Below are positions 54,319-64,000 of a stretch of 64,000 bases of DNA, in pieces. Positions within the stretch are counted from its first letter, which is position 1. Each line of letters starts with the position of its first letter. The stretch spans positions 204,389 through 268,388 of the forward strand of contig JXTC01000141.1 in the NCBI GenBank assembly GCA_002914845.1, given 5' to 3'. Under the pieces are notes generated by a model. It saw nothing but the letters and a program-made list of their open reading frames with translations, was not told the DNA's origin and did not search any database. A program made the translations under genes and the position numbers. Source of the DNA: Trema orientale (taxonomy: Eukaryota; Streptophyta; Magnoliopsida; Rosales; Cannabaceae).

Positions 54319-57300
54319 TTAATAGTGACAATGGCCATGTGAAATGTCCCTGATAAAAGCATCCAGGTTAGTGTCAGCTGAGCCACCTTTGGCGATTGCT
54401 TGCTGACATGATTTTTGAACTTCTTTAACTCTTTTTCTCATCAGTTTGCCATCAATGTTTTCTGGATCCATGAATCTCTTCACGAGTTCCAAAATCTCAT
54501 CTCTCGTCACCAAACTCTCATCAGGCTCAAATATTTTATCTTTACTTACCTTATATCCAATCTTCCAATCCTCAACAATCTGCTTGCTATTATGCATTTG
54601 GTCCCCAACTATAGGATAAGTCAACATCGGAACACCAGCGGAAACGGCTTCCAAAGTTGAATTCCACCCACAATGAGTCCAGAATCCACCAATAGAAGGA
54701 TGATACAACACCCTCAATTGGTCACACCAAGGCACCACAAATCCATTATTGCCACAACCATCTTTGATCTTCGAGGCATTGTCACGTGCCACCCACATGT
54801 GCCTCGTGCCACTACTTCGTATCCCAGCCACGATTTCATCCAATTGGGCACTTGAAACTGAAAGGAAACTCCCAAATGAGATGTACAAGACAGATGATCT
54901 AGGTTGGGAATCTAGCCATTGGATATAGTCAGGAACAACGTTAGTGTCACTAGAAGAATTTTCAAGTTGGAAGGAAAGAGTGGTAGGTCCGACAGGGTAG
55001 ATGGCCGGGAAGGGGGATTTTGCCTTCAAAACATCGAAGACTTGGGATTCAAGTTCGTAGAGTGAAGTGGTTAGAAGGTATTGCGCTTTTGACACCATAG
55101 AAACAGCTTCTAGGTCTGTTTGCAAGATTTTTTCATCGTCTTTATGTACAATTCGGTCTAATAGGTCGGCCAGGCGAACTGAAGAAATTCCAGGAATGTA
55201 GTCTACAACTACGTGGCCTTGCTCTTTGACATGTAACAACACGTAGATACATAAAATTAGATAACTATAACATCAAAAAAAAAAAAAAAAGTCTGAAAAA
55301 TAGAAAGAAAGGTCTCTAGGTGTAAAATAGAGGTTTAAAGGTCTCTAGCAGTCTCTATGCTCGTTTCATTCTTTTTCTATAATCACTAGCGTAACATAAT
55401 TGGCAAATGCATGCGGCATGCCCTTGATCCTGTTCATTAGTCATACTGTTTCCCGAGTAAAATTTCATAATAATTTTTTATATTATTAAAATAATAGATA
55501 TTTTAATAGAGTCTGTATGTCAAGTCTGAGGTAAAATTATTGCTAATACTCATCTTCAAAGGGAAGAAAAAGGGAAAAAAGAGAGGGAAAAAAAAGTTAT
55601 TGTAATATTGGTCCGTAAATTTTTTAGAAAGTATAAGTTGATAATTAATATAATGTTTTGAATTAATTATAAGTTTACAATATATTCTTAATTTATACTA
55701 CAATAATTAAGATCACATGTCAAATTTACATGTTCCACTAATTAAATAATGATACATCATACCAATTTTATTATTTCTTTAACGACTACTCATATAATGC
55801 ATTATTATGACAGATTGATTAGTATAGAGATCGAAATATTTAGAACATGTATTTACATAGTTTAGGACTAGCATTCATTTCAACGCGAGGCACGCACGCT
55901 CACACGCTATCAACTTAAAATGTTTAATGATCCATCCACATCCTCCATCATCGAAAATCATGAGTTATACTCCTTTGGTTAATTTTCTTCCAATAATGAA
56001 TTCTTATATATCAACCAAAAATATTTAATTAGTCTCATTACTGCCTCAAATAATAACCCAATTCCCATTTTGACAATCTGAATTTAAAAACGTTCCTATT
56101 TTGGCAAATAATCTATCAAAAATGTTTTATGTTATCATTTATCTTATTTGTTAAAAGCATTGTTTTATGCTACCGAAAAAAAAAAAAAATGTTGTGTGGC
56201 TGTTTCATTCTAGAGTTCAATAGTAATCAGGACTCTTTAGGTGTTACATAGTTTATGAAGGAAACGTATGGAACTAGGATTCTATTGGTAGGCTAGTTGA
56301 ATTTATGTAGGATTGTAGATAATGGGAAGCTGTGGCTTTCTTTTAGAAAACCTAATAGAATTCAAACTCTTTCATTTTCTTTATAAATAGACTCTCTCTG
56401 GGCAGCTGATCTAATTGGATGAGAGAGCCAACGTGAGGCACAGAGAGTGAGCAACAATGTAATTTTAATGACAGAGCGCTTTTGAGATTTTTGGAATGAC
56501 GAAAGACAAAAGCATAATTATGGATTTGTGGGGTTTTCGGGTTAGTAAAAACATAGAGAATGTAGTTATAGGCATTTGTGGTTCGGCCAAAAAATATAGG
56601 ATTTCGGGTATGCAGAAACTTGAAGTGTGATTGTTTTCTTTCTTAGTGAAAAACTTAATTACTAATGATCACTCGTACATGCACATAAGCAATTTGGCCA
56701 AACCACATGAAATATTTGTATTTTTTATTTATTGTGAGGGTGCGACTGGATTTAAGTGATCACTCTAAAATTTAGATCAATATTGTATTCTTAATTGTGT
56801 AGATATTGCAACAAAAAGAATAAAACACTCAACTTAAATTGTCATCTTCTCAACTTAAATGATAACAAACACGGATACAAAACTGGATTTAACGAGGATA
56901 TTATTTTAGATGTATATATATATAGGCATCAACTTAGTAGGTATTTTTTTAACTTATTTATTAGTATTATTTTACTTAATTAAAATTCATCACACACGTC
57001 TTTTTACGTAAAAAAGTAGAATGAGAAAAATATTAAATTATTATTTTTTCTAACTACTCAAATTATGATAGTCGTTAAATAATTTAAATAAAAAACATAT
57101 AGATAAGTTTTAAAAAAAAAACTTATTGGATTATGGCCTATATAATATACAACTATAAAAAGAAAATAAAATATATACAGTTAAAAAAAAAAATATAAAA
57201 ACACTGAATTATTTTACCTAAATAGAAGAGCTAGTTTTAGTATTCAAAACCGCACTTTCGTTATTGTTTGAGCTTATCGTACGAGCTCATCTATTACAAT

Positions 57301-58747
57301 GCGTTAATAGAATATCCAAAATTTTTCCGGAACTAAATACGGTAAGGGGATTACTAATTTCTATAAGAATTTTTTTTATATATATAGTTTTTATAGTATA
57401 AAATTTGGCTATTGTCCATTCTTGTCACGTAAAATGAGTAAATACCTTTATTTTTTTTTGATAACTAAAAAGGGGAGGAGGGGGCGACCAGCGTGGCAAC
57501 CCTCCCTGGGCGTGACCATAGGAGCTCCAACCCCGCTCAGGAATGTTCCCCAAGACCCTATCGGCCGGGTCGCCACCACCGGACGGTGGAGTGAATCACC
57601 TGAACCCCAACCGAGCAACTAGTGGTAACGGCACCCGGGATTAGAGGACCGGGCATGGGCTGACAGGTAAGTACCCTCACATTTAAGACCCCCGGGGTTA
57701 GAGGACCGGACATGGGCTGGCAGGTAAATACCCTCACATTTAAGACCCCCGGAGGGGGTCACCCAGTTCGAATCCGGGACCTCATGCCCCCGAGAAATAA
57801 CGACCACTACTAGGCCACTCGCTCGGTGGTAGTAAATACCTTTATTTAAAGCTTAATGTGAGCGTTGCATCCATGCTCTTTTTTCGCTTGCTCTTATAGT
57901 TCAAATGCTAAAATTAAATTTGGCGTCTTATAGGCCACAAATGAGATTCTAGAATTTAAAATATAAAGGGGAAAAAAAAAGGCGAGTCAAACAAAACTCC
58001 GAAAAAAGAATTAAAAAAAAATAAAAGGACAAGAAAAAAGTCCAACCACGTGATCCACCGAGTGCTAAGAAGTCCTAGCGCGCCATGAACTTTTCTACGA
58101 CTATATTCTTCATCTTTGACTACCCCATTTTCGAAATTACTTTGCTTTCTACTCTTCCACATTTTATTTATTTATTTATTTTTCAATTCGCTTTTTCATG
58201 AAAAATAATTATTGAAAAAAAAAAAACAAGGAAGAATCTACGAACCTGAGAGTTGGTATGGGTAATGACCGTTTTGTTTGATGAGATCAAAGTGATAAAA
58301 CACCGAAAACAGAGAAGCAGACAGAGGCCAAAACGAAGCAACTGGAATATTCCTACGGTTCCCAGCTTTGGTCGCCCAAACCAGGAGGCTATCTGCTGCG
58401 ATGGCGCTCACGGGAGCCTCGTGGACCACCCCATCAAGGAGCTCCTCAAAGGGACCTCTCAACTTGGTCCACACAGCCTCCAAAAAGCCAGGCAAGTCCT
58501 TGGCCCGACCATGCTCGGAGGGTATGACGTTGGGAACTGTCCTGAACCGGATGTTGTCGGGTTTTGGATCCGACCCGATTAACCCGAGCCACTCTTCCGT
58601 TACCACGAAGGTGATGAGGATGTCGCTCTTTCGTGAAGCTAGCCGCTTGCAGATGTTCATCAAGGCGTTGATATGGCTTCTGCCAGGATAGGGCATCGCC
58701 ACCACGTGGCACACGGTGGTTGGCTTCACGTTTGTTATGTCGGCCAT
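54319..58747 (-). CDS. UGT87A: UGT87A-like UDP-glycosyltransferase, gene E (2 exons, 3-kb intron)
   Basis: Exon 1 is 58246-58747 and exon 2 is 54319-55223, with a phase-1 GT-AG intron of about 3.0 kb; 468 residues. The start MADITNVKPTTV is preferred because it aligns with the other copies and lies about 105 bp below a TATATATA; an in-frame ATG at 58834 exists. Seen: PYPGRSHINA (catalytic His kept, but Ser-His-Ile-Asn-Ala replaces the GHINP of the others), Asp in SAIAAD, and a PSPG box starting WCDQLRVLYH with THCGWNSTLEAVSAG and ending PIVGDQ. The aromatic residue common just before the last DQ (PLFLDQ, PIFWDQ) is missing, as in pseudogene C, its closest relative. The long intron holds a SINE and other AT-rich DNA. 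The frame is intact. Confidence 0.9.
55224..57436. other. Left part of the UGT-E intron
   Basis: AT-rich intronic DNA. A denser segment at about 56190-56720 contains TTTATAAATAGACTCTCTCT and resembles a promoter or an old repeat end, but no target duplication or coding frame supports a call. Confidence 0.4.
57454..57830 (-). mobile_element. GC-rich tRNA-derived SINE in UGT-E intron, with internal duplication
   Basis: On the minus strand the head carries an A-box-like GAGTGGCCTAGTAGTGG and B-box-like GGATTCGAACTGG, followed by a GC-rich body and an A-rich tail (T run at 57451-57459 on the plus strand). A perfect 17-bp target duplication AGTAAATACCTTTATTT lies at 57437-57453 and 57831-57847. 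Within the body a segment of about 60 bp (GAGGACCGGGCATGGGCTG ... TTAAGACCCCC) is present twice in tandem. It has the same orientation as UGT-E. Confidence 0.88.
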
Positions 58748-58849
58748 GTTGGGGAATATTCTGTCACGGCGGACGGGGGGATATTTCAAAATGGTTTTGT
58801 TTTGTCTGTCCTTGTTTTTGGTACTATGAAACATGTAGAAAAGACTCGA

Positions 58850-58858
58850 TTATATATA
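58850..58858 (-). promoter_or_regulatory. Candidate TATA box of UGT-E
   Basis: TATATATA on the minus strand about 105 bp upstream of the preferred UGT-E start codon (58747). It supports that start over the upstream ATG at 58834, which would leave almost no leader. Confidence 0.45.
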
Positions 58859-59464
58859 GGGAAAGGGGAAATGCCCCTTATCGATAGTGGATTTTGAACA
58901 CTATACCCCCTTAAAATTTTTGGCTAAAATCACTTTTTTTTTTTTAAATAAAAGTCTTGTACAATGACATATATAATCCTGATTAAAATAAAAATAAAAA
59001 GGAAAAGAAAAAAAAATAAAAAAGAAAAATCATAACCATTTCTTCTTCACTGTGATTTGTCTTCCATCTCCTCATTTGTCTTCATCTTCTTCCCGTATTG
59101 CTTCTTCTTATTCACCATTATCACCTTATTTCACTTAGAAGTTTCGAGTCACTAATCCAAAGTCTCGATTTTTGTACTTTAACGGTGAAAAATATGGTCC
59201 TCCTCGTCATTACACTTTCAAGTTCGTGTGTCCTCTCATTTCAATGGTCAAGTCTTTAATGGAGTAAGTAAAAGACAATCTCAAAAAAATCTTTCTTTGT
59301 TAATATGAATTTAATTTGTAGATTAAAAATTATTTTCTAGTAGGACTTGAAACTATAGTGAAAAATAGAAAGTTTTTAGTCAACTTTTGAGCATAAAAAG
59401 CAGTAAACTAGAAAATAGGATGTAAAATAGTGAGATTCACTGCAAAGAAAAAACCCAAATCGGG
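58859..59464. other. Upstream flank of UGT-E, no gene
   Basis: A-rich and CT-rich stretches with no recognisable gene or element. Left limit of the tandem repeat domain. Confidence 0.45.
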
Positions 59465-60530
59465 ATAGACAGAAGTGTCTAGTTTCTAGACAGGGGTGTC
59501 TAGAACTCGACAAATTATACATATCGAGTACACTTGATAGTATATTGTTGAGTCTTGTCTCCACAATTGTTCATTTACACTACATCAACAATGTTATACA
59601 CAACTATCCATCCATAGGCCAACCATTATCGTCCTGGCGCTAGACATTTTCTTGACCATGCTAGACACATTGAAAGGCCTTGGATTATGTTAAAATTTTA
59701 TGAGTTTCTAGTTAAATAAATTGTGGATAATATAGGCAAGTTAATCGACAGACATGCCGGGTAGACCTACCGTCCAAATTTATTGTATTATATGGCCAAA
59801 TTTCTTATGTGTTCAGGGTCATTGATTTTCACCAGACTTTGAGGATATTAGCTATTAGACATGAGTTGTCTACCATTCCAGATAAGTTGTCTATCTGGCA
59901 GACACTATTATCTAGCTTCCTAGATAAGTTGTCTATCTGGTATATACTATTGTCTAGCTTCTCAGACAAGTTGTCTATTCAGTAGACATGATTGTCTAAC
60001 TTCTCATATAGGTTATCTATTTGATAGACAATATTGTCTAGTTTCCTAAACAAGTTGTCTATCTGGTAGACACTATTATCTAATTTCTCGAACAAGTTGT
60101 CTATTTGCTAGGCACTAAGTATAATGAACTAAAATTTGACATAAACTAAATTAAATACAATATAATTACAAAATTAGTGAGTTTTGTAAACTTACTCAAT
60201 ATTTTGTTTAGTATTATTCGAAATTTACTCGCTATCTTGTAGACACTACGGTATACTTTTCTAGACATATTATCTATCTGGTAGACACTATTGTATAACT
60301 TCCAGATAAGTTATTTGTCTGGTATATACTATTGTCTAGTTTCCTAGACAGGTTTTCTATCTGGTAGACAGTAGACATAATTGTCTAGCTTCTCAGACAG
60401 GTTGTTTATTTGATAGACACAATTATCTAGCTTTTCAGATAGGTTGTCTATTTGATAGACACAATTGTCTAGCGTCTCAGATATATTATCTATTTGATAG
60501 ACACTATTGTCTAACTTCCCAGACAATATT

Positions 60531-60630
60531 TTTTTTTAAAAAAAAAAATTGGGGCTTAACTAATGACCACCAAAGGTAAAGAAAAATAGTTCACACACTC
60601 GTCACTATCAAGGTTTGATATCGAGACAAA
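60531..60630 (-). mobile_element. Truncated SINE (same family as 24492-24648)
   Basis: T/A tract followed by GGGGCTTAACTAATGACCACC, which complements the 3' part of the SINE in the mitoferrin intron (GGTGGTCATACGTTAAGCCCC; shared words quoted), and CACACACTC. The tRNA-like head is partial (GGTTTGATATCGAGAC). It interrupts a 42-bp repeat block. Confidence 0.6.
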
Positions 60631-62049
60631 TTGTTTATTTTGTAAACACTCTTATCTAGCTTTCCAGACAAGTTGTCTATCTGCTAGACCCTAAATATAA
60701 TGAACTAAAATTTGACATAAACCAAATTAAAAGCAATATAATTACAAAATTAGTGAGTTTTGTAAACTTAGTCACTGCTTTATTTAAAACTATTGGAAAC
60801 TTAGTCATTATAATAATGAAAATAAGTTACCATTATTATTGGAAACTTAGCGCAACATTACAGAACTTAATTAGAAACTTATGAAATTTTAAGACAATTT
60901 GAGGCCTTACAAAATGTGATATTACAAACTCAGTACAATACATTAAACTTTAAAAAAAAAATAAATCAAACACAATTTTAAATAAACTATAGTAAATGAA
61001 GTCTTACTCCGTGACACTCTTGTCTAACTTCCCATATAAGTTGTTTATCTTATAGACATTATTGTCTAATTTTCCAAACAAGATGTCTATCGACTAGACA
61101 ATAATTATAACAAAACAAAATTTGACATAAACCAAATTAAATACAATATAATTACAAAATCAGTGACTTTTGTAAACTTACTCACTACTTTGTTCATTAC
61201 TATTAGAAATTTAGTCACTATATAATGAAAAGATGTCACTATTACTATTAGAAATTTAGTCATAACTTTGTTCTTTATAATTATAAACTCAATAACTAGG
61301 TGTAGTGCATAATAAGGATATTATATTAAATTACAATTAGTGAGTTTCGAATTATCATTGCTATTATAATGAAAATATGTCTCCATTACTATTGAAAACT
61401 TAGTCACAGTTTTGTTCTTCCAAATTACAAACTCAATAACTATGTGTAATGAGTAGAAAGTATATTAAATTACAGAGATTGGGATCCATAGGGTTTATGA
61501 TAGAACTTATCTCGCTATTTTGTTAGTTTTAACACTAATTAGATTGTATATTGAAAAATATGTTTTAAAGTTATTATGTGTTCAGGTTTGTTGATTTTTT
61601 GAAGATTTTTAGGACATTTTACTACATTAGACAAGGTGTCTACTAGACACCATTATCTAGTAAGGAAATATGTTTTTGGAAATTAGCTAGACATGGTGTC
61701 TAGCTAGTTGACACTATTGTCGAGCTTTCCAAATAAGAAGTCTAGCTATTAGATATGAGTTGTCTAGCTTTTCAGATATGGTGTCTATAGGATAGACACT
61801 CTTGTCTAGTTTTTCAAACACATTGTCTATCTATGAGACAAAATTATCGTGCTTCCTAGACAAGTTGTCTATCCAGTAGACACTTTAGTCTAGCTTTCTA
61901 GACAAGTTATCTATCGGGTAGATACTATTGTCTAGATTTTCAGACAGGTTGTCTACCTACTAGACAATGTTGTCGAGCTTTCTAGACATTATGTCTATTG
62001 ACTAGATACTAACTATAATGAAATAAAATTTAATACATAAAATTGTAAA

Positions 62050-62205
62050 CGACCTAAAAAAGTACATGATTTCAGAAAATAACATATAAAACTGTATACG
62101 ACCTAAAGAGGTACACGAATCTAGAAAATAACACATAAAACCGTATACGACCTAGAGAAGTACACGTTCCCAGAAAATAACAGATAAAATCGAATACGAC
62201 CTAAG
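62050..62205. repeat. 49-bp tandem repeat, three copies
   Basis: Units begin ACGACCTAAAGAGGTACACG and continue AAAATAACACATAAAACCGTAT; three copies with about 15% differences. The AATAACACATAAAACCGTAT word recurs in the palindromic repeat at 63.7 kb. Confidence 0.85.
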
Positions 62206-63692
62206 AGTGTTTTGAGAATTTTATAATTATTTTTTATTTTGTGAGAAATTAATATTATTCTTTAAACTTAGTCATAACTTTGTTCTTTGTAATTACAAAC
62301 TCAATAACTATGTGTAATGTATAATAAGTATATTATATTAAATTACAAAATAGTGAGTTTTGAATTATTATTGCTACTATAATGAGAATATGTCACTATT
62401 ACTAGTGGAAACTTAGCCACAACTTTGTTCTTTATAATTACAAACTCAATAACAAGGTATAATGTAAAATAAGTACATTATATTAAATTACTAAAAATAT
62501 AATATTTGAATTATCATCACTACTATAATGAGAATATATCACAATCACTATTGGAAACTTAATCACAACTTCGAGCTTTCCAAACAAGGAGTCTAGCTAT
62601 TAGACACGAGTTGTCTAGCTCTTTATGACATGTTGTCTAGCTCTCTAGACATGGTGTCTATCTGATAGATACTTTTGTCTAGCTTTCCAGATACATTGTC
62701 TATCGAGTAGACACTATTGTCTAATTTTCTAGATATAATGTCTTTCGGATAGATACATTTGTCTAGCTTTTCAGACATACTATCTATCGTGTAGACACTA
62801 TTGTTTAGCGTTCCAGACACTTTTGTCTAGCTTTCTAAACACGGAGTCTAGCAATTAGACACGACCTGTCTAGCTATCCAGACATGGTGTCTATCTGAAA
62901 GACATTTTTGTCTAGCCTTCTAGACACGTTGTCTATCAGGTAGGCACTATTGTCTAGCTTTCTGGATAAGTTGTCTATCTACTAGACAATGTTGTCAAGC
63001 TTTCCAAACAAGTTGTCTATCAACTAGATACTAACTATAATGAAATAAAATTCGATATATATCAAATTAAATACACTATTGTCAAGCCTTCCGGACAAGT
63101 TGTCTATCTGATAGACACTTTTGTCTAGTTTGCCAGACAAGCTGTCATCGGGTAGACACTATTATCTAGCTTTCCAGATACGTTGTCTATCTGCGAGATA
63201 CTATTATTAAGCTTTCCAGACATGATATCTATCCGATAGACACTTTTGTCTAATGTTCTAGATAAGTTGTCTATCGGGTAGACACTATTGTCGAGCTTTT
63301 CAGATAAGTTGTCTATATGATAGACACTTTTGTCTAGCTTTCCAAATACGCTTTCTATCGAGTAGACACTATTGTCTAGCACAACATTGGAACTTTGGTG
63401 GAGTATGGTTGCTCAACAAAAATGAAAAACGAATGAGAATGATAATAGAAATGGAACGAGAGTAGGAATGAAATGTAAAAGAAAATTACTTGAGTTTTTT
63501 GGTTGACATGTTAGAATCAGTGTCTGAATAAGGATTACTGTGTTTGGTTTATTATGGAATAGAATGGAATTAACATTATATAAACGAAAATACCCTTACT
63601 ATTAAAAAATGGTACAAATGTTAAATTGGTACAAAAATTGATTCATTTATTTATTTATGTATTTTTTGTATTAGAAAACTCCTTTTTAAAAA

Positions 63693-63950
63693 AAAAAATA
63701 AAAAAAAAAATTTTAAAGATAGAATAACACATTAAACCGTATACCGTGTGATGTATTAATGGGTTGATGCGTTATTTTCAGAATTCCTGAATAGCACATC
63801 AACCCGTACACGGGTTGATGTGTTATTTTCAAAAATTTTGAATAACACATCAACCCGTGTACGGTTTGATGTGTTATTTTCAGAAATCCTGAATAACACA
63901 TCAACCCGTATATAGTTTAATATGTTATTTTGTCTTTAAAACTTTTATTT
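63693..63950. repeat. Palindromic 51-bp tandem repeat inside a larger inverted repeat
   Basis: Units of 51 bp of the form AATAACACATCAACCCGTGT-ACGGTTTGATGTGTTATTTTCAG-A repeat about four times, given in parts. Each unit is itself an inverted repeat around a CCGTGTACGG-like centre. The outer flanks (TTTTAAAGATAGAATAACACATTAAAC at the left, its near complement at the right) make the whole 258 bp an inverted repeat as well. The 63-codon minus-strand frame with a 17-residue repeat is a by-product. Confidence 0.85.
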
Positions 63951-64000
63951 TTTAAAAAAATAAATTTTTAATGCAAAAAATATATAAACAAATAAATAAA

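Larger units (their letters stand above)
59465..63385. repeat. Degenerate tandem repeat domain, 42-bp unit, in blocks
   Basis: The unit reads roughly GTTGTCTATCTGGTAGACAC then TATTGTCTAGCTTTCCAGACAA and is 42 bp long. Each unit contains two inverted words (GTCTA...TAGAC and AGACA...TGTCT), so every unit is partly palindromic. Array blocks at about 59850-60120, 60240-60530, 60640-60690, 61020-61100, 61640-62010, 62575-63020 and 63070-63380 alternate with repeated spacers (AACTATAATGAAATAAAATT, ATTACAAAATTAGTGAGTTT, TTAGTCACAACTTTGTTCTT). Copies differ by 10-25%. Because 42 is a multiple of three, minus-strand frames show a 14-residue repeat (KLDNSVYQIDNLSE), but stops occur regularly and I do not call a gene. 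Confidence 0.9.

Noticed and set aside
56190-56720. Possible solo LTR or promoter in the UGT-E intron (TTTATAAATAGACTCTCTCT)
   Set aside because: No TG...CA ends, partner repeat or target duplication could be found.
57422-57622. 66-codon Pro/Arg-rich frame in the UGT-E intron
   Set aside because: Lies within the GC-rich SINE and is explained by its base composition.
60344-63382. Minus-strand frames of 60-85 codons with a 14-residue repeat
   Set aside because: The 42-bp unit is divisible by three, so it gives periodic frames automatically; frequent stops and no start or splice context.
59465-63385. CRISPR-like reading of the regular repeat blocks
   Set aside because: Plant nuclear context, no cas genes, units are contiguous and degenerate with no unique spacers of constant length.
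63713-63904. 63-codon frame with a 17-residue repeat
   Set aside because: By-product of the 51-bp palindromic repeat.

Overview
The window is nuclear DNA of a flowering plant, a eudicot and probably a rosid. It is AT-rich, its genes are split by introns, and it carries plastid and mitochondrial housekeeping genes, a UGT87A glycosyltransferase array, plant-type SINEs and MITEs, a CACTA transposon and a Ty3-type LTR element. The species cannot be named from the sequence. There are two runs of N (26389-27236 and 39377-39749). All exon structures were built by hand from splice signals, reading frame and remembered family sequences.

Layout. 0.7-3.7 kb (+): SLP1-type Shewanella-like phosphatase, 9 exons. 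5.4-14.5 kb (+): plastid malonyl-CoA:ACP transacylase, 10 exons; its third intron holds a hAT-type MITE that itself contains a complete-length LTR retrotransposon. 15.1-15.7 kb (-): small acidic protein of unknown function. 16.0 kb (-): tRNA-Gly(GCC). 16-20 kb: AT-rich intergenic DNA with a MITE. 20.3-23.0 kb (+): PBCP-type PP2C phosphatase, 11 exons. 23.8-25.9 kb (-): mitoferrin-type carrier, 2 exons with a SINE in the intron. 27.5-58.8 kb: tandem UGT87A-like cluster, all on the minus strand, with four apparently intact two-exon genes (A, B, D, E), one truncated pseudogene (C), one exon-1 relic and a duplicated orphan 5' flank. The cluster is interrupted by an 8.3-kb CACTA transposon (38.7-47.0 kb), MITEs, a 1-kb inverted repeat and SINEs. 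59.5-64 kb: tandem repeats (a 42-bp family, a 49-bp family and a palindromic 51-bp family) with no credible gene.

Function. Three genes serve the chloroplast: SLP1 phosphatase, MCAT supplying malonyl-ACP for fatty acid synthesis, and PBCP dephosphorylating photosystem II core proteins. Mitoferrin imports iron into mitochondria. The UGTs should glucosylate small acceptors. The genes are not co-functional. Their neighbourhood is instead a conserved syntenic block: as remembered, the Arabidopsis counterparts lie together at At2g30140-At2g30200 (UGT87A2/A1, MIT2, PBCP, MCAT) and in the paralogous At1g07010-At1g07030 block (SLP1, MIT1).

Most notable: the element-in-element-in-intron nest in MCAT, the UGT87A birth-and-death array, GC-AG introns in two phosphatase genes, CACTA ends built of GGCGCC hairpins, and the palindrome-rich tandem repeats at the right end.
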